Shown here in pieces: positions 36,944 through 51,210 of a DNA stretch of 64,000 bases. The translations under genes and the position numbers were made by a program. The stretch spans positions 310,001 to 374,000 of the forward strand of contig NW_027183510.1 in the NCBI RefSeq assembly GCF_041296385.1, written 5' to 3'. This stretch comes from Aphelocoma coerulescens. Lineage: Eukaryota; Chordata; Aves; Passeriformes; Corvidae. Under the pieces are notes generated by a model. It saw only the letters and a list, made by a program, of their open reading frames with translations, was not told where the DNA came from and did no database searches. Numbering within the stretch: the stretch's first letter is position 1; every line of letters starts with the position of its first letter.

Positions 36944-39119
36944 GTGTCACAATGGCTCCTTGCCTTCCCATGCAACACCTGGGTCACAATGGTCTCCTTG
37001 ATTCCATGAGGCCCCACTGTGTCACAATGGCTCCTTGGTTCCATCAGGTTCCGCAGTGTCACCATGGTCTCCTTTGATCCGCATTGTCATCATGGACAAT
37101 TGGTTCCATGAGGCCCCGCAGTGTCACAATGGTCCCTTGCTTCCATAGCTTTTACGTTGTAACAATGGACTCCTTGCTTCTATGAGCTAGCCTGCTTTTT
37201 GCAGAGGTGTCTTTGGTTCCCACAAGGCCCCGCTGTGTCTCAGTGCACCCTGGCTTCCATGTGGATCTGGAGTATCACAAAGGCTCCTTGGTTCCACCAG
37301 GTCCTGCTGTGTCACAATGGGTCCTGTGGTCCCTGAGGCCCTCCAAAGTCATTGTGGAGGCTTGCTTCCATGAGGTTCCATTATGTGCCAGTGGTCATCT
37401 TGGTTCCAGGAGTTTCCTTAGTGTCACAATGCTCTCCATGCTTCCATTAGGCCCTGCTTTGCCACAATGGTCCCCTTGTTTCCATGAGGCCCCGCTGTGT
37501 CACAATGGACCTATGGTTCCATGATGTTGCGTGGTGTCACCGTGCTCTTCTTGAATCCGCAGTGTAACCATGGACCATTGGTTCCATGCAGCCGTGTCAC
37601 AATGGGCTCCTTGATTCCATGATTCCCCACGGTGTCACAATGGAGCCTTGTTTCTAGGAGGTTCTGTACTGTCACAATTGCCTCCTTGATGCCATCAGCC
37701 CCTGCAGTGTCACAATGGCTCCTTGGTTCCATGAGGAACACAATAGCTTGGCATAAGCATTGAGCAACAGCTGCTGAACACACCTGGCAACATCTGCTTG
37801 CATCAAAAGAGTGCTTCAAGCTGACAATGGCACCAGCAGCTTCCATCTGCAACAGAGACCCAGGAAAGGACAGGCTGTGCCGGTTTGGACAAATGTGGAG
37901 GAAAATATCCTCTGATAGAAGGCAGGTTACACCCAGCCCTCCCCCACCAGGTTTTTGGAAAAAAGAACTTTCCTGGGAAGAAAGTGAAAGAGATAAAAAC
38001 TATTTTTTTAACAAACACACAGGAAAAGGATAGCAATGCTAAATATTAAAAGCTCTCGCTGTGCAGAGAAAGCTGGGATAATTTGAGAGTCCTTCCGTGT
38101 TTCGGTGGGGTCTCCTGAAACATCCATAGACAGCGAGGCCCGTGCAAAGAAACAGGGAGCCATTCTTGAGAGAAGTTGCAGAGCTCTTTCTTCTCCAGCC
38201 ACATGGGCGGGGCACTGCCAAAGAACTGAGCAATCACAGCACAACCAGGGCCCTCCTCGCACAGGGCAACACAAAATAAGCAGTGCTGAACAGGATTAGG
38301 GCACATGTGAGCAGGGAGCAGGGAGACCCCGTGCCCAGGCCATGCCTCTACCCCAGGGTCCCCTCTCCCATGACCTCATGGCAGGGGGGAGGAACCCCAA
38401 CACTTCCGTAGGTGTAGTCTCTCTCCTCCTCCTTGCAGCTGGCTCATGGGCCCACATTCAGGGCCCCCACCTCGGGAGAAAATTCTCCCAATGTGCTCTG
38501 ATGTTGAAAGAGTCAAGAAGAGAAGAAGGGGAAAAAACCCCCAAAGTCCCAGGAAAACAAAGTTCAACTCTCCATCTCCCCCCAGAGAAAAGGAGCTGAA
38601 AACTGGCTAAAAAGAAACAAAGTTGCTTCCTCTGCTCTTGCTGCAAGCAGGATGCAGAGGAGTGTGTATGTGTGTCCTTGAACAAACACTCTGAGAAGTT
38701 TGTCCGGTTTTTTTTCCTCTCCCCCCTCTCAGGCTCAGTTGAAAGGCACAGAAATGCACAAAGTTCACTTCTGGGCATAGAGCAGCAATAGGGGATACAC
38801 ACAATAAAGTCACCCCAAGACACAGGGACAGAGAATTCAGTGGAAAGACTCCGAGAATTCTGCTCCCAGAGATCATTCATTCCTGCTCACACTGACCCTT
38901 GTAGAAAGGGGACATCGTTCCAGGCAGCCTGTACTGAGCATGTGGCTCCTGAGTGGGGTTTGTTGTTTAGGAAACCTGCTCCGGCTTTTCCATTCTTTCC
39001 TTCCAAACAGGAAAACTTCTCCTGGGGCTGTGTGCAGGCAGAGCCCTGAGGAGAGCAGGTGGCACATGGTGCGCTGGGCTGGGACAGCCAGCTGCAGAGC
39101 TCAAGGGAAGAAGCCCAAA
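36944..39119. repeat. Monomer 18 (2176 bp), class A
   Basis: The sub-repeat block is 36944-37736. Class A with GAGCCATTC and ATCACAGC. AATAAA is at 38803-38808. Its right part resembles monomer 27. Confidence 0.95.
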
Positions 39120-41295
39120 GTGTCACAATGGCTCCTTGCCTTCCCATGCAACACCTGGGTCACAATGGTCTCCTTGATTCCATGAGGCCCCACTGTGTCA
39201 CAATGGCTCCTTGGTTCCATCAGGTTCCGCAGTGCCACCATGGTCTCCTTTGATCCGCATTGTCATCATGGACAATTGGTTCCATGAGGCCCCGCAGTGT
39301 CACAATGGTCCCTTGCTTCCATAGCTTTTACGTTGTAACAATGGACTCCTTGCTTCTATGAGCTAGCCTGCTTTTTGCAGAGGTGTCTTTGGTTCCCACA
39401 AGGCCCCGCTGTGTCTCAGTGCACCCTGGCTTCCATGTGGATGTGGAGTATCACAAAGGCTCCTTGGTTCCACCAGGTCCTGCTGTGTCACAATGGGTCC
39501 TGTGGTCCCTGAGGCCCTCCAAAGTCATTGTGGAGGCTTGCTTCCATGAGGTTCCATTATGTGCCAGTGGTCATCTTGGTTCCAGGAGTTTCCTTAGTGT
39601 CACAATGCTCTCCATGCTTCCATTAGGCCCTGCTTTGCCACAATGGTCCCCTTGTTTCCATGAGGCCCCGCTGTGTCACAATGGACCTATGGTTCCATGA
39701 TGTTGCGTGGTGTCACCGTGCTCTTCTTGAATCCGCAGTGTAACCATGGACCATTGGTTCCATGCAGCCGTGTCACAATGGGCTCCTTGATTCCATGATT
39801 CCCCACGGTGTCACAATGGAGCCTTGTTTCTAGGAGGTTCTGTACTGTCACAATTGCCTCCTTGATGCCATCAGCCCCTGCAGTGTCACAATGGCTCCTT
39901 GGTTCCATGAGGAACACAATAGCTTGGCATAAGCATTGAGCAACAGCTGCTGAACACACCTGGCAACATCTGCTTGCATCAAAAGAGTGCTTCAAGCTGA
40001 CAATGGCACCAGCAGCTTCCATCTGCAACAGAGACCCAGGAAAGGACAGGCTGTGCCAGTTTGGACAAATGTGGAGGAAAATATCCTCTGATAGAAGGCA
40101 GGTTACACCCAGCCCTCCCCCACCAGGTTTTTGGAAAAAAGAACTTTCCTGGGAAGAAAGTGAAAGAGATAAAAACTATTTTTTTAACAAACACACAGGA
40201 AAAGGATAGCAATGCTAAATATTAAAAGCTCTCGCTGTGCAGAGAAAGCTGGGATAATTTGAGAGTCCTTCCGTGTTTCGGTGGGGTCTCCTGAAACATC
40301 CATAGACAGCGAGGCCCGTGCAAAGAAACAGGGAGCGATTCTTGAGAGAAGTTTCAGAGCTCTTTCTTCTCCAGCCACATGGGCGGGGCACTGCCAAAGA
40401 ACTGAGCAATCACGGCACAACCAGGGCCCTCCTCACACAGGGCAACACAAAATAAGCAGTGCTGAACAGGATTAGGGCACATGTGAGCAGGGAGCAGGGA
40501 GACCCCGTGCCCAGGCCATGCCTCTACCCCAGGGTCCCCTCTCCCATGACCTCATGGCAGGGGGGAGGAACCCCAACACTTCCGTAGGTGTAGTCTCTCT
40601 CCTCCTCCTTGCAGCTGGCTCATGGGCCCACATTCAGGGCCCCCACCTCGGGAGAAAATTCTCCCAATGTGGTCTGATGTTGAAAGAGTCAAGAAGAGAA
40701 GAAGGGAAAAAAAACCCCCGAAGTCCCAGGAAAACAAAGTTCAACTCTCCATCTCCTCCCAGAGAAAAGGAGCTGAAAACTGGCAAAAAAGAAACAAAGT
40801 TGCTTCCTCTGCTCTTGCTGCAAGCAGGATGCAGAGGAGTGTGTATGTGTGTCCTTGAAAAAACGCTCTGAGAAGTTTGTCCGGTTTTTTTCCTCTCCCC
40901 CCTCTCAGGCTCAGTTGAAAGGCACAGAAACGCACAAAGTTCACTTCTGGGCATAGAGCAGCAATAGGGGATACACACGATAAAGTCACCCCAAGACACA
41001 GGGACAGAGAATTCAGTGGAAAGACTCCGAGAATTCTGCTCCCAGAGATCATTCATTCCTGCTCACACTGACCCTTGTAGAAAGGGGACATCGTTCCAGG
41101 CAGCCTGTACTGAGCATGTGGCTCCTGAGTGGGGTTTGTTGTTTAGGAAACCTGCTCCGGCTTTTCCATTCTTTCCTTCCAAACAGGAAAACTTCTCCTG
41201 GGGCTGTGTGCAGGCAGAGCCCTGAGGAGAGCAGGTGGCACATGGTGCGCTGGGCTGGGACAGCCAGCTGCAGAGCTCAAGGGAAGAAGCCCAAA
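39120..41295. repeat. Monomer 19 (2176 bp), class B with class A tail
   Basis: The sub-repeat block is 39120-39912, with GTGCCACCATGG. The body is class B, but CTCCGAGAATTC and the retained CATT near 41025-41060 are class A, so it looks chimeric near its right end. Among class B copies only monomers 19 and 28 have GAAGTTTCAG. Confidence 0.93.
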
Positions 41296-43471
41296 GTGTC
41301 ACAATGGCTCCTTGCCTTCCCATGCAACACCTGGGTCACAATGGTCTCCTTGATTCCATGAGGCCCCACTGTGTCACAATGGCTCCTTGGTTCCATCAGG
41401 TTCCGCAGTGTCACCATGGTCTCCTTTGATCCGCATTGTCATCATGGACAATTGGTTCCATGAGGCCCCGCAGTGTCACAATGGTCCCTTGGTTCCATAG
41501 CTTTTACGTTGTAACAATGGACTCCTTGCTTCTATGAGCTAGCCTGCTTTTTGCAGAGGTGTCTTTGGTTCCCACAAGGCCCCGCTGTGTCTCAGTGCAC
41601 CCTGGCTTCCATGTGGATCTGGAGTATCACAAAGGCTCCTTGGTTCCACCAGGTCCTGCTGTGTCACAATGGGTCCTGTGGTCCCTGAGGCCCTCCAAAG
41701 TCATTGTGGAGGCTTGCTTCCATGAGGTTCCATTATGTGCCAGTGGTCATCTTGGTTCCAGGAGTTTCCTTAGTGTCACAATGCTCTCCATGCTTCCATT
41801 AGGCCCTGCTTTGCCACAATGGTCCCCTTGTTTCCATGAGGCCCCGCTGTGTCACAATGGACCTATGGTTCCATGATGTTGCGTGGTGTCACCGTGCTCT
41901 TCTTGAATCCGCAGTGTAACCATGGACCATTGGTTCCATGCAGCCGTGTCACAATGGGCTCCTTGATTCCATGATTCCCCACGGTGTCACAATGGAGCCT
42001 TGTTTCTAGGAGGTTCTGTACTGTCACAATTGCCTCCTTGATGCCATCAGCCCCTGCAGTGTCACAATGGCTCCTTGGTTCCATGAGGAACACAATAGCT
42101 TGGCATAAGCATTGAGCAACAGCTGCTGAACACACCTGGCAACATCTGCTTGCATCAAAAGAGTGCTTCAAGCTGACAATGGCACCAGCAGCTTCCATCT
42201 GCAACAGAGACCCAGGAAAGGACAGGCTGTGCCGGTTTGGACAAATGTGGAGGAAAATATCCTCTGATAGAAGGCAGGTTACACCCAGCCCTCCCCCACC
42301 AGGTTTTTGGAAGAAAGAACTTTCCTGGGAAGAAAGTGAAAGAGATAAAAACTATTTTTTTAACAAACACACAGGAAAAGGATAGCAATGCTAAATATTA
42401 AAAGCTCTCGCTGTGCAGAGAAAGCTGGGATAATTTGAGAGTCCTTCCGTGTTTCGGTGGGGTCTCCTGAAACATCCATAGACAGCGAGGCCCGTGCAAA
42501 GAAACAGGGAGCCATTCTTGAGAGAAGTTGCAGAGCTCTTTCTTCTCCAGCCACATGGGCGGGGCACTGCCAAAGAACTGAGCAATCACGGCACAACCAG
42601 GGCCCTCCTGGCACAGGGCAACACAAAATAAGCAGTGCTGAACAGGATTAGGGCACATGTGAGCAGGGAGCAGGGAGACCCCGTGCCCAGGCCATGCCTC
42701 TACCCCAGGGTCCCCTCTCCCATGACCTCATGGCAGGGGGGAGGAACCCCAACACTTCCGTAGGTGTAGTCTCTCTCCTCCTCCTTGCAGCTGGCTCATG
42801 GGCCCACATTCAGGGCCCCCACCTCGGGAGAAAATTCTCCCAATGTGCTCTGATGTTGAAAGAGTCAAGAAGAGAAGAAGGGGAAAAAACCCCCAAAGTC
42901 CCAGGAAAACAAAGTTCAACTCTCCATCTCCCCCCAGAGAAAAGGAGCTGAAAACTGGCTAAAAAGAAACAAAGTTGCTTCCTCTGCTCTTGCTGCAAGC
43001 AGGATGCAGAGGAGTGTGTATGTGTGTCCTTGAACAAACACTCTGAGAAGTTTGTCCGGTTTTTTTTCCTCTCCCCCCTCTCAGGCTCAGTTGAAAGGCA
43101 CAGAAATGCACAAAGTTCACTTCTGGGCATAGAGCAGCAATAGGGGATACACACAATAAAGTCACCCCAAGACACAGGGACAGAGAATTCAGTGGAAAGA
43201 CTCCGAGAATTCTGCTCCCAGAGATCATTCATTCCTGCTCACACTGACCCTTGTAGAAAGGGGACATCGTTCCAGGCAGCCTGTACTGAGCATGTGGCTC
43301 CTGAGTGGGGTTTGTTGTTTAGGAAACCTGCTCCGGCTTTTCCATTCTTTCCTTCCAAACAGGAAAACTTCTCCTGGGGCTGTGTGCAGGCAGAGCCCTG
43401 AGGAGAGCAGGTGGCACATGGTGCGCTGGGCTGGGACAGCCAGCTGCAGAGCTCAAGGGAAGAAGCCCAAA
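41296..43471. repeat. Monomer 20 (2176 bp), class A
   Basis: The sub-repeat block is 41296-42088. Class A with GGAAGAAAG. CTGGCACAGG is shared only with monomers 3 and 29. AATAAA is at 43155-43160. Confidence 0.95.
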
Positions 43472-45643
43472 GTGTCACAATGGCTCCTTGCCTTCCCATG
43501 CAACACCTGGGTCACAATGGTCTCCTTGATTCCATGAGGCCCCACTGTGTCACAATGGCTCCTTGGTTCCATCAGGTTCCGCAGTGTCACCATGGTCTCC
43601 TTTGATCCGCATTGTCATCATGGACAATTGGTTCCATGAGGCCCCGCAGTGTCACAATGGTCCCTTGGTTCCATAGCTTTTACGTTGTAACAATGGACTC
43701 CTTGCTTCTATGAGCTAGCCTGCTTTTTGCAGAGGTGTCTTTGGTTCCCACAAGGCCCCGCTGTGTCTCAGTGCACCCTGGCTTCCATGTGGATGTGGAG
43801 TATCACAAAGGCTCCTTGGTTCCACCAGGTCCTGCTGTGTCACAATGGGTCCTGTGGTCCCTGAGGCCCTCCAAAGTCATTGTGGAGGCTTGCTTCCATG
43901 AGGTTCCATTATGTGCCAGTGGTCATCTTGGTTCCAGGAGTTTCCTTAGTGTCACAATGCTCTCCATGCTTCCATTAGGCCCTGCTTTGCCACAATGGTC
44001 CCCTTGTTTCCATGAGGCCCCGCTGTGTCACAATGGACCTATGGTTCCATGATGTTGCGTGGTGTCACCGTGCTCTTCTTGAATCCGCAGTGTAACCATG
44101 GACCATTGGTTCCATGCAGCCGTGTCACAATGGGCTCCTTGATTCCATGATTCCCCACGGTGTCACAATGGAGCCTTGTTTCTAGGAGGTTCTGTACTGT
44201 CACAATTGCCTCCTTGATGCCATCAGCCCCTGCAGTGTCACAATGGCTCCTTGGTTCCATGAGGAACACAATAGCTTGGCATAAGCATTGAGCAACAGCT
44301 GCTGAACACACCTGGCAACATCTGCTTGCATCAAAAGAGGGCTTCAAGCTGACAATGGCACCAGCAGCTTCCATCTGCAACAGAGACCCAGGAAAGGACA
44401 GGCTGTGCCAGTTTGGACAAATGTGGAGGAAAATATCCTCTGATGGAAGGCAGGTTACACCCAGCCCTCCCCCACCAGGTTTTTGGAAAAAAGAACTTTC
44501 CTGGGAAGAAAGTGAAAGAGATAAAAACTATTTTTTTAACAAACACACAGGAAAAGGATAGCAATGCTAAATATTAAAAGCTCTCGCTGTGCAGAGAAAG
44601 CTGGGATAATTTGAGAGTCCTTCCGTGTTTCGGTGGGGTCTCCTGAAACATCCATAGACAGCGAGGCCCGTGCAAAGAAACAGGGAGCGATTCTTGAGAG
44701 AAGTTGCAGAGCTCTTTCTTCTCCAGCCACATGGGCGGGGCACTGCCAAAGAACTGAGCAATCACGGCACAACCAGGGCCCTCCTCACACAGGGCAACAC
44801 AAAATAAGCAGTGCTGAACAGGATTAGGGCACATGTGAGCAGGGAGCAGGGAGACCCCGTGCCCAGGCCATGCCTCTACCCCAGGGTCCCCTCTCCCATG
44901 ACCTCATGGCAGGGGGGAGGAACCCCAACACTTCCGTAGGTGTAGTCTCTCTCCTCCTCCTTGCAGCTGGCTCATGGGCCCACATTCAGGGCCCCCACCT
45001 CGGGAGAAAATTCTCCCAATGTGGTCTGATGTTGAAAGAGTCAAGAAGAGAAGAAGGGAAAAAAAACCCCCAAAGTCCCAGGAAAACAAATTTCAACTCT
45101 CCATCTCCTCCCAGAGAAAAGGAGCTGAAAACTGGCAAAAAAGAAACAAAGTTGCTTCCTCTGCTCTTGCTGCAAGCAGGATGCAGAGGAGTGTGTATGT
45201 GTGTCCTTGAAAAAACGCTCTGAGAAGTTTGTCCGGTTTTTTTCCTCTCCCCCCTCTCAGGCTCAGTTGAAAGGCACAGAAACGCACAAAGTTCACTTCT
45301 GGGCATAGAGCAGCAATAGGGGATACACACGATAAAGTCACCCCAAGACACAGGGACAGAGAATTCAGTGGAAAGACTCCAAGAATTCTGCTCCCAGAGA
45401 TCATTCCTGCTCACACTGACCCTTGTAGAAAGGGGACATCGTTCCAGGCAGCCTGTACTGAGCATGTGGCTCCTGAGTGGGGTTTGTTGTTTAGGAAACC
45501 TGCTCCGGCTTTTCCATTCTTTCCTTCCAAACAGGAAAACTTCTCCTGGGGCTGTGTGCAGGCAGAGCCCTGAGGAGAGCAGGTGGCACATGGTGCGCTG
45601 GGCTGGGACAGCCAGCTGCAGAGCTCAAGGGAAGAAGCCCAAA
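43472..45643. repeat. Monomer 21 (2172 bp), class B
   Basis: The sub-repeat block is 43472-44264. Class B with CATT deleted. It shares TGATGGAAGG (44445) and AACAAATTTCAAC (45091) with monomer 17. Confidence 0.95.
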
Positions 45644-47817
45644 GTGTCACAATGGCTCCTTGCCTTCCCATGCAACACCTGGGTCACAATGGTCTCCTTG
45701 ATTCCATGAGGCCCCACTGTGTCACAATGGCTCCTTGGTTCCATCAGGTTCCGCAGTGTCACCATGGTCTCCTTTGATCCGCATTGTCATCATGGACAAT
45801 TGGTTCCATGAGGCCCCGCAGTGTCACAATGGTCCCTTGGTTCCATAGCTTTTACGTTGTAACAATGGACTCCTTGCTTCTATGAGCTAGCCTGCTTTTT
45901 GCAGAGGTGTCTTTGGTTCCCACAAGGCCCCGCTGTGTCTCAGTGCACCCTGGCTTCCATGTAGATCTGGAGTATCACAAAGGCTCCTTGGTTCCACCAG
46001 GTCCTGCTGTGTCACAATGGGTCCTGTGGTCCCTGAGGCCCTCCAAAGTCATTGTGGAGGCTTGCTTCCATGAGGTTCCATTATGTGCCAGTGGTCATCT
46101 TGGTTCCAGGAGTTTCCTTAGTGTCACAATGCTCTCCATGCTTCCATTAGGCCCTGCTTTGCCACAATGGTCCCCTTGTTTCCATGAGGCCCCGCTGTGT
46201 CACAATGGACCTATGGTTCCATGATGTTGCGTGGTGTCACCGTGCTCTTCTTGAATCCGCAGTGTAACCATGGACCATTGGTTCCATGCAGCCGTGTCAC
46301 AATGGGCTCCTTGATTCCATGATTCCCCACGGTGTCACAATGGAGCCTTGTTTCTAGGAGGTTCTGTACTGTCACAATTGCCTCCTTGATGCCATCAGCC
46401 CCTGCAGTGTCACAATGGCTCCTTGGTTCCATGAGGAACACAATAGCTTGGCATAAGCATTGAGCAACAGCTGCTGAACACACCTGGCAACATCTGCTTG
46501 CATCAAAAGAGTGCTTCGAGCTGACAATGGCACCAGCAGCTTCCATCTGCAACAGAGACCCAGGAAAGGACAGGCTGTGCCGGTTTGGACAAATGTGGAG
46601 GAAAATATCCTCTGATAGAAGGCAGGTTACACCCAGCCCTCCCCCACCAGGTTTTTGGAAGAAAGAACTTTCCTGGGAAGAAAGTGAAAGAGATAAAAAC
46701 TATTTTTTTAACAAACACACAGGAAAAGGATAGCAATGCTAAATATTAAAAGCTCTCGCTGTGCAGAGAAAGCTGGGATAATTTGAGAGTCCTTCCGTGT
46801 TTCGGTGGGGTCTCCTGAAACATCCATAGACAGCGAGGCCCGTGCAAAGAAACAGGGAGCGATTCTTGAGAGAAGTTGCAGAGCTCTTTCTTCTCCAGCC
46901 ACATGGGCGGGGCACTGCCAAAGAACTGAGCAATCACAGCACAACCAGGGCCCTCCTCGCACAGGGCAACACAAAATAAGCAGTGCTGAACAGGATTAGG
47001 GCACATGTGAGCAGGGAGCAGGGAGACCCCGTGCCCAGGCCATGCCTCTACCCCAGGGTCCCCTCTCCCATGACCTCATGGCAGGGGGGAGGAACCCCAA
47101 CACTTCCGTAGGTGTAGTCTCTCTCCTCCTCCTTGCAGCTGGCTCATGGGCCCACATTCAGGGCCCCCACCTCGGGAGAAAATTCTCCCAATGTGCTCTG
47201 ATGTTGAAAGAGTCAAGAAGAGAAGGGGAAAAAACCCCCAAAGTCCCAGGAAAACAAAGTTCAACTCTCCATCTCCCCCCAGAGAAAAGGAGCTGAAAAC
47301 TGGCTAAAAAGAAACAAAGTTGCTTCCTCTGCTCTTGCTGCAAGCAGGATGCAGAGGAGTGTGTATGTGTGTCCTTGAACAAACGCTCTGAGAAGTTTGT
47401 CTGGCTTTTTTTTCCTCTCCCCCCTCTCAGGCTCAGTTGAAAGGCACAGAAATGCACAAAGTTCACTTCTGGGCATAGAGCAGCAATAGGGGATACACAC
47501 GATAAAGTCACCCCAAGACACAGGGACAGAGAATTCAGTGGAAAGACTCCGAGAATTCTGCTCCCAGAGATCATTCATTCCTGCTCACACTGACCCTTGT
47601 AGAAAGGGGACATCGTTCCAGGCAGCCTGTACTGAGCATGTGGCTCCTGAGTGGGGTTTGTTGTTTAGGAAACCTGCTCCGGCTTTTCCATTCTTTCCTT
47701 GCAAACAGGAAAACTTCTCCTGGGGCTGTGTGCAGGCAGAGCCCTGAGGAGAGCAGGTGGCACATGGTGCGCTGGGCTGGGACAGCCAGCTGCAGAGCTC
47801 AAGGGAAGAAGCCCAAA
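45644..47817. repeat. Monomer 22 (2174 bp), variant class A
   Basis: The sub-repeat block is 45644-46436, with private GTAGATCTGG (45963) and GCTTCGAGC (about 46518). The right half has the short GAGAAGGGG form and TTTGTCTGGC, as in monomers 1, 4 and 8, so it mixes domain I and class A features. CGATAAA is at the hexamer. CCTTGCAAACAGG (47701) is shared with monomer 23. Confidence 0.93.
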
Positions 47818-49993
47818 GTGTCACAATGGCTCCTTGCCTTCACATGCAACACCTGGGTCACAATGGTCTCCTTGATTCCATGAGGCCCCACTGTGTCACA
47901 ATGGCTCCTTGGTTCCATCAGGTTCCGCAGTGTCACCATGGTCTCCTTTGATCCGCACTGTCATCATGGACAATTGGTTCCATGAGGCCCCGCAGTGTCA
48001 CAATGGTCCCTTGGTTCCATAGCTTTTACGTTGTAACAATGGACTCCTTGCTTCTATGAGCTAGCCTGCTTTTTGCAGAGGTGTCTTTGGTTCCCACAAG
48101 GCCCCGCTGTGTCTCAGTGCACCCTGGCTTCCATGTGGATCTGGAGTATCACAAAGGCTCCTTGGTTCCACCAGGTCCTGCTGTGTCACAATGGGTCCTG
48201 TGGTCCCTGAGGCCCTCCAAAGTCATTGTGGAGGCTTGCTTCCATGAGGTTCCATTATGTGCCAGTGGTCATCTTGGTTCCAGGAGTTTCCTTAGTGTCA
48301 CAATGCTCTCCATGCTTCCATTAGGCCCTGCTTTGCCACAATGGTCCCCTTGTTTCCATGAGGGCCCGCTGTGTCACAATGGACCTATGGTTCCATGATG
48401 TTGCGTGGTGTCACCGTGCTCTTCTTGAATCCGCCGTGTAACCATGGACCATTGGTTCCATGCAGCCGTGTCACAATGGGCTCCTTGATTCCATGATTCC
48501 CCACGGTGTCACAATGGAGCCTTGTTTCTAGGAGGTTCTGTACTGTCACAATTGCCTCCTTGATGCCATCAGCCCCTGCAGTGTCACAATGGCTCCTTGG
48601 TTCCATGAGGAACACAATAGCTTGGCATAAGCATTGAGCAACAGCTGCTGAACACACCTGGCAACATCTGCTTGCATCAAAAGAGTGCTTCAAGCTGACA
48701 ATGGCACCAGCAGCTTCCATCTGCAACAGAGACCCAGGAAAGGACAGGCTGTGCCGGTTTGGACAAATGTGGAGGAAAATATCCTCTGATAGAAGGCAGG
48801 TTACACCCAGCCCTCCCCCACCAGGTTTTTGGAAAAAAGAACTTTCCTGGGAAGAAAGTGAAAGAGATAAAAACTATTTTTTTAACAAACACACAGGAAA
48901 AGGATAGCAATGCTAAATATTAAAAGCTCTCGCTGTGCAGAGAAAGCTGGGATAATTTGAGAGTCCTTCCGTGTTTCGGTGGGGTCTCCTGAAACATCCA
49001 TAGACAGCGAGGCCCGTGCAAAGAAACAGGGAGCCATTCTTGAGAGAAGTTGCAGAGCTCTTTCTTCTCCAGCCACATGGGCGGGGCACTGCCAAAGAAC
49101 TGAGCAATCACAGCACAACCAGGGCCCTCCTCGCACAGGGCAACACAAAATAAGCAGTGCTGAACAGGATTAGGGCACATGTGAGCAGGGAGCAGGGAGA
49201 CCCCGTGCCCAGGCCATGCCTCTACCCCAGGGTCCCCTCTCCCATGACCTCATGGCAGGGGGGAGGAACCCCAACACTTCCGTAGGTGTAGTCTCTCTCC
49301 TCCTCCTTGCAGCTGGCTCATGGGCCCACATTCAGGGCCCCCACCTCGGGAGAAAATTCTCCCAATGTGCTCTGATGTTGAAAGAGTCAAGAAGAGAAGA
49401 AGGGGAAAAAACCCCCAAAGTCCCAGGAAAACAAAGTTCAACTCTCCATCTCCCCCCAGAGAAAAGGAGCTGAAAACTGGCTAAAAAGAAACAAAGTTGC
49501 TTCCTCTGCTCTTGCTGCAAGCAGGATGCAGAGGAGTGTGTATGTGTGTCCTTGAACAAACACTCTGAGAAGTTTGTCCGGTTTTTTTTCCTCTCCCCCC
49601 TCTCAGGCTCAGTTGAAAGGCACAGAAATGCACAAAGTTCACTTCTGGGCATAGAGCAGCAATAGGGGATACACACAATAAAGTCACCCCAAGACACAGG
49701 GACAGAGAATTCAGTGGAAAGACTCCGAGAATTCTGCTCCCAGAGATCATTCATTCCTGCTCACACTGACCCTTGTAGAAAGGGGACATCGTTCCAGGCA
49801 GCCTGTACTGAGCATGTGGCTCCTGAGTGGGGTTTGTTGTTTAGGAAACCTGCTCCGGCTTTTCCATTCTTTCCTTGCAAACAGGAAAACTTCTCCTGGG
49901 GCTGTGTGCAGGCAGAGCCCTGAGGAGAGCAGGTGGCACATGGTGCGCTGGGCTGGGACAGCCAGCTGCAGAGCTCAAGGGAAGAAGCCCAAA
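47818..49993. repeat. Monomer 23 (2176 bp), class A, part of recent duplication
   Basis: The sub-repeat block is 47818-48610. CATGAGGGCCCGC and the CCGCCGTG variant without TGGCT are shared only with monomer 24. AATAAA is at 49677-49682. Confidence 0.95.
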
Positions 49994-51210
49994 GTGTCAC
50001 AATGGCTCCTTGCCTTCACATGCAACACCTGGGTCACAATGGTCTCCTTGATTCCATGAGGCCCCACTGTGTCACAATGGCTCCTTGGTTCCATCAGGTT
50101 CCGCAGTGTCACCATGGTCTCCTTTGATCCGCACTGTCATCATGGACAATTGGTTCCATGAGGCCCCGCAGTGTCACAATGGTCCCTTGGTTCCATAGCT
50201 TTTACGTTGTAACAATGGACTCCTTGCTTCTATGAGCTAGCCTGCTTTTTGCAGAGGTGTCTTTGGTTCCCACAAGGCCCCGCTGTGTCTCAGTGCACCC
50301 TGGCTTCCATGTGGATCTGGAGTATCACAAAGGCTCCTTGGTTCCACCAGGTCCTGCTGTGTCACAATGGGTCCTGTGGTCCCTGAGGCCCTCCAAAGTC
50401 ATTGTGGAGGCTTGCTTCCATGAGGTTCCATTATGTGCCAGTGGTCATCTTGGTTCCAGGAGTTTCCTTAGTGTCACAATGCTCTCCATGCTTCCATTAG
50501 GCCCTGCTTTGCCACAATGGTCCCCTTGTTTCCATGAGGGCCCGCTGTGTCACAATGGACCTATGGTTCCATGATGTTGCGTGGTGTCACCGTGCTCTTC
50601 TTGAATCCGCCGTGTAACCATGGACCATTGGTTCCATGCAGCCGTGTCACAATGGGCTCCTTGATTCCATGATTCCCCACGGTGTCACAATGGAGCCTTG
50701 TTTCTAGGAGGTTCTGTACTGTCACAATTGCCTCCTTGATGCCATCAGCCCCTGCAGTGTCACAATGGCTCCTTGGTTCCATGAGGAACACAATAGCTTG
50801 GCATAAGCATTGAGCAACAGCTGCTGAACACACCTGGCAACATCTGCTTGCATCAAAAGAGTGCTTCAAGCTGACAATGGCACCAGCAGCTTCCATCTGC
50901 AACAGAGACCCAGGAAAGGACAGGCTGTGCCGGTTTGGACAAATGTGGAGGAAAATATCCTCTGATAGAAGGCAGGTTACACCCAGCCCTCCCCCACCAG
51001 GTTTTTGGAAAAAAGAACTTTCCTGGGAAGAAAGTGAAAGAGATAAAAACTATTTTTTTAACAAACACACAGGAAAAGGATAGCAATGCTAAATATTAAA
51101 AGCTCTCGCTGTGCAGAGAAAGCTGGGATAATTTGAGAGTCCTTCCGTGTTTCGGTGGGGTCTCCTGAAACATCCATAGACAGCGAGGCCCGTGCAAAGA
51201 AACAGGGAGC
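49678..51210. repeat. Copy of a recent one-monomer (2,176-bp) shift duplication
   Basis: The interval 47502-49034 recurs at 49678-51210. It shares marks found nowhere else in the window: CCTTGCAAACAGG (47701/49877), CATGAGGGCCCGC, and CCGCCGTG without TGGCT. Flanking differences at 47501/49677 (G/A) and 49035/51211 (C/G) give the outer limits. The shared piece is at most about 1.5 kb, so a short gene-conversion tract is an alternative to an unequal crossover. Confidence 0.8.
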
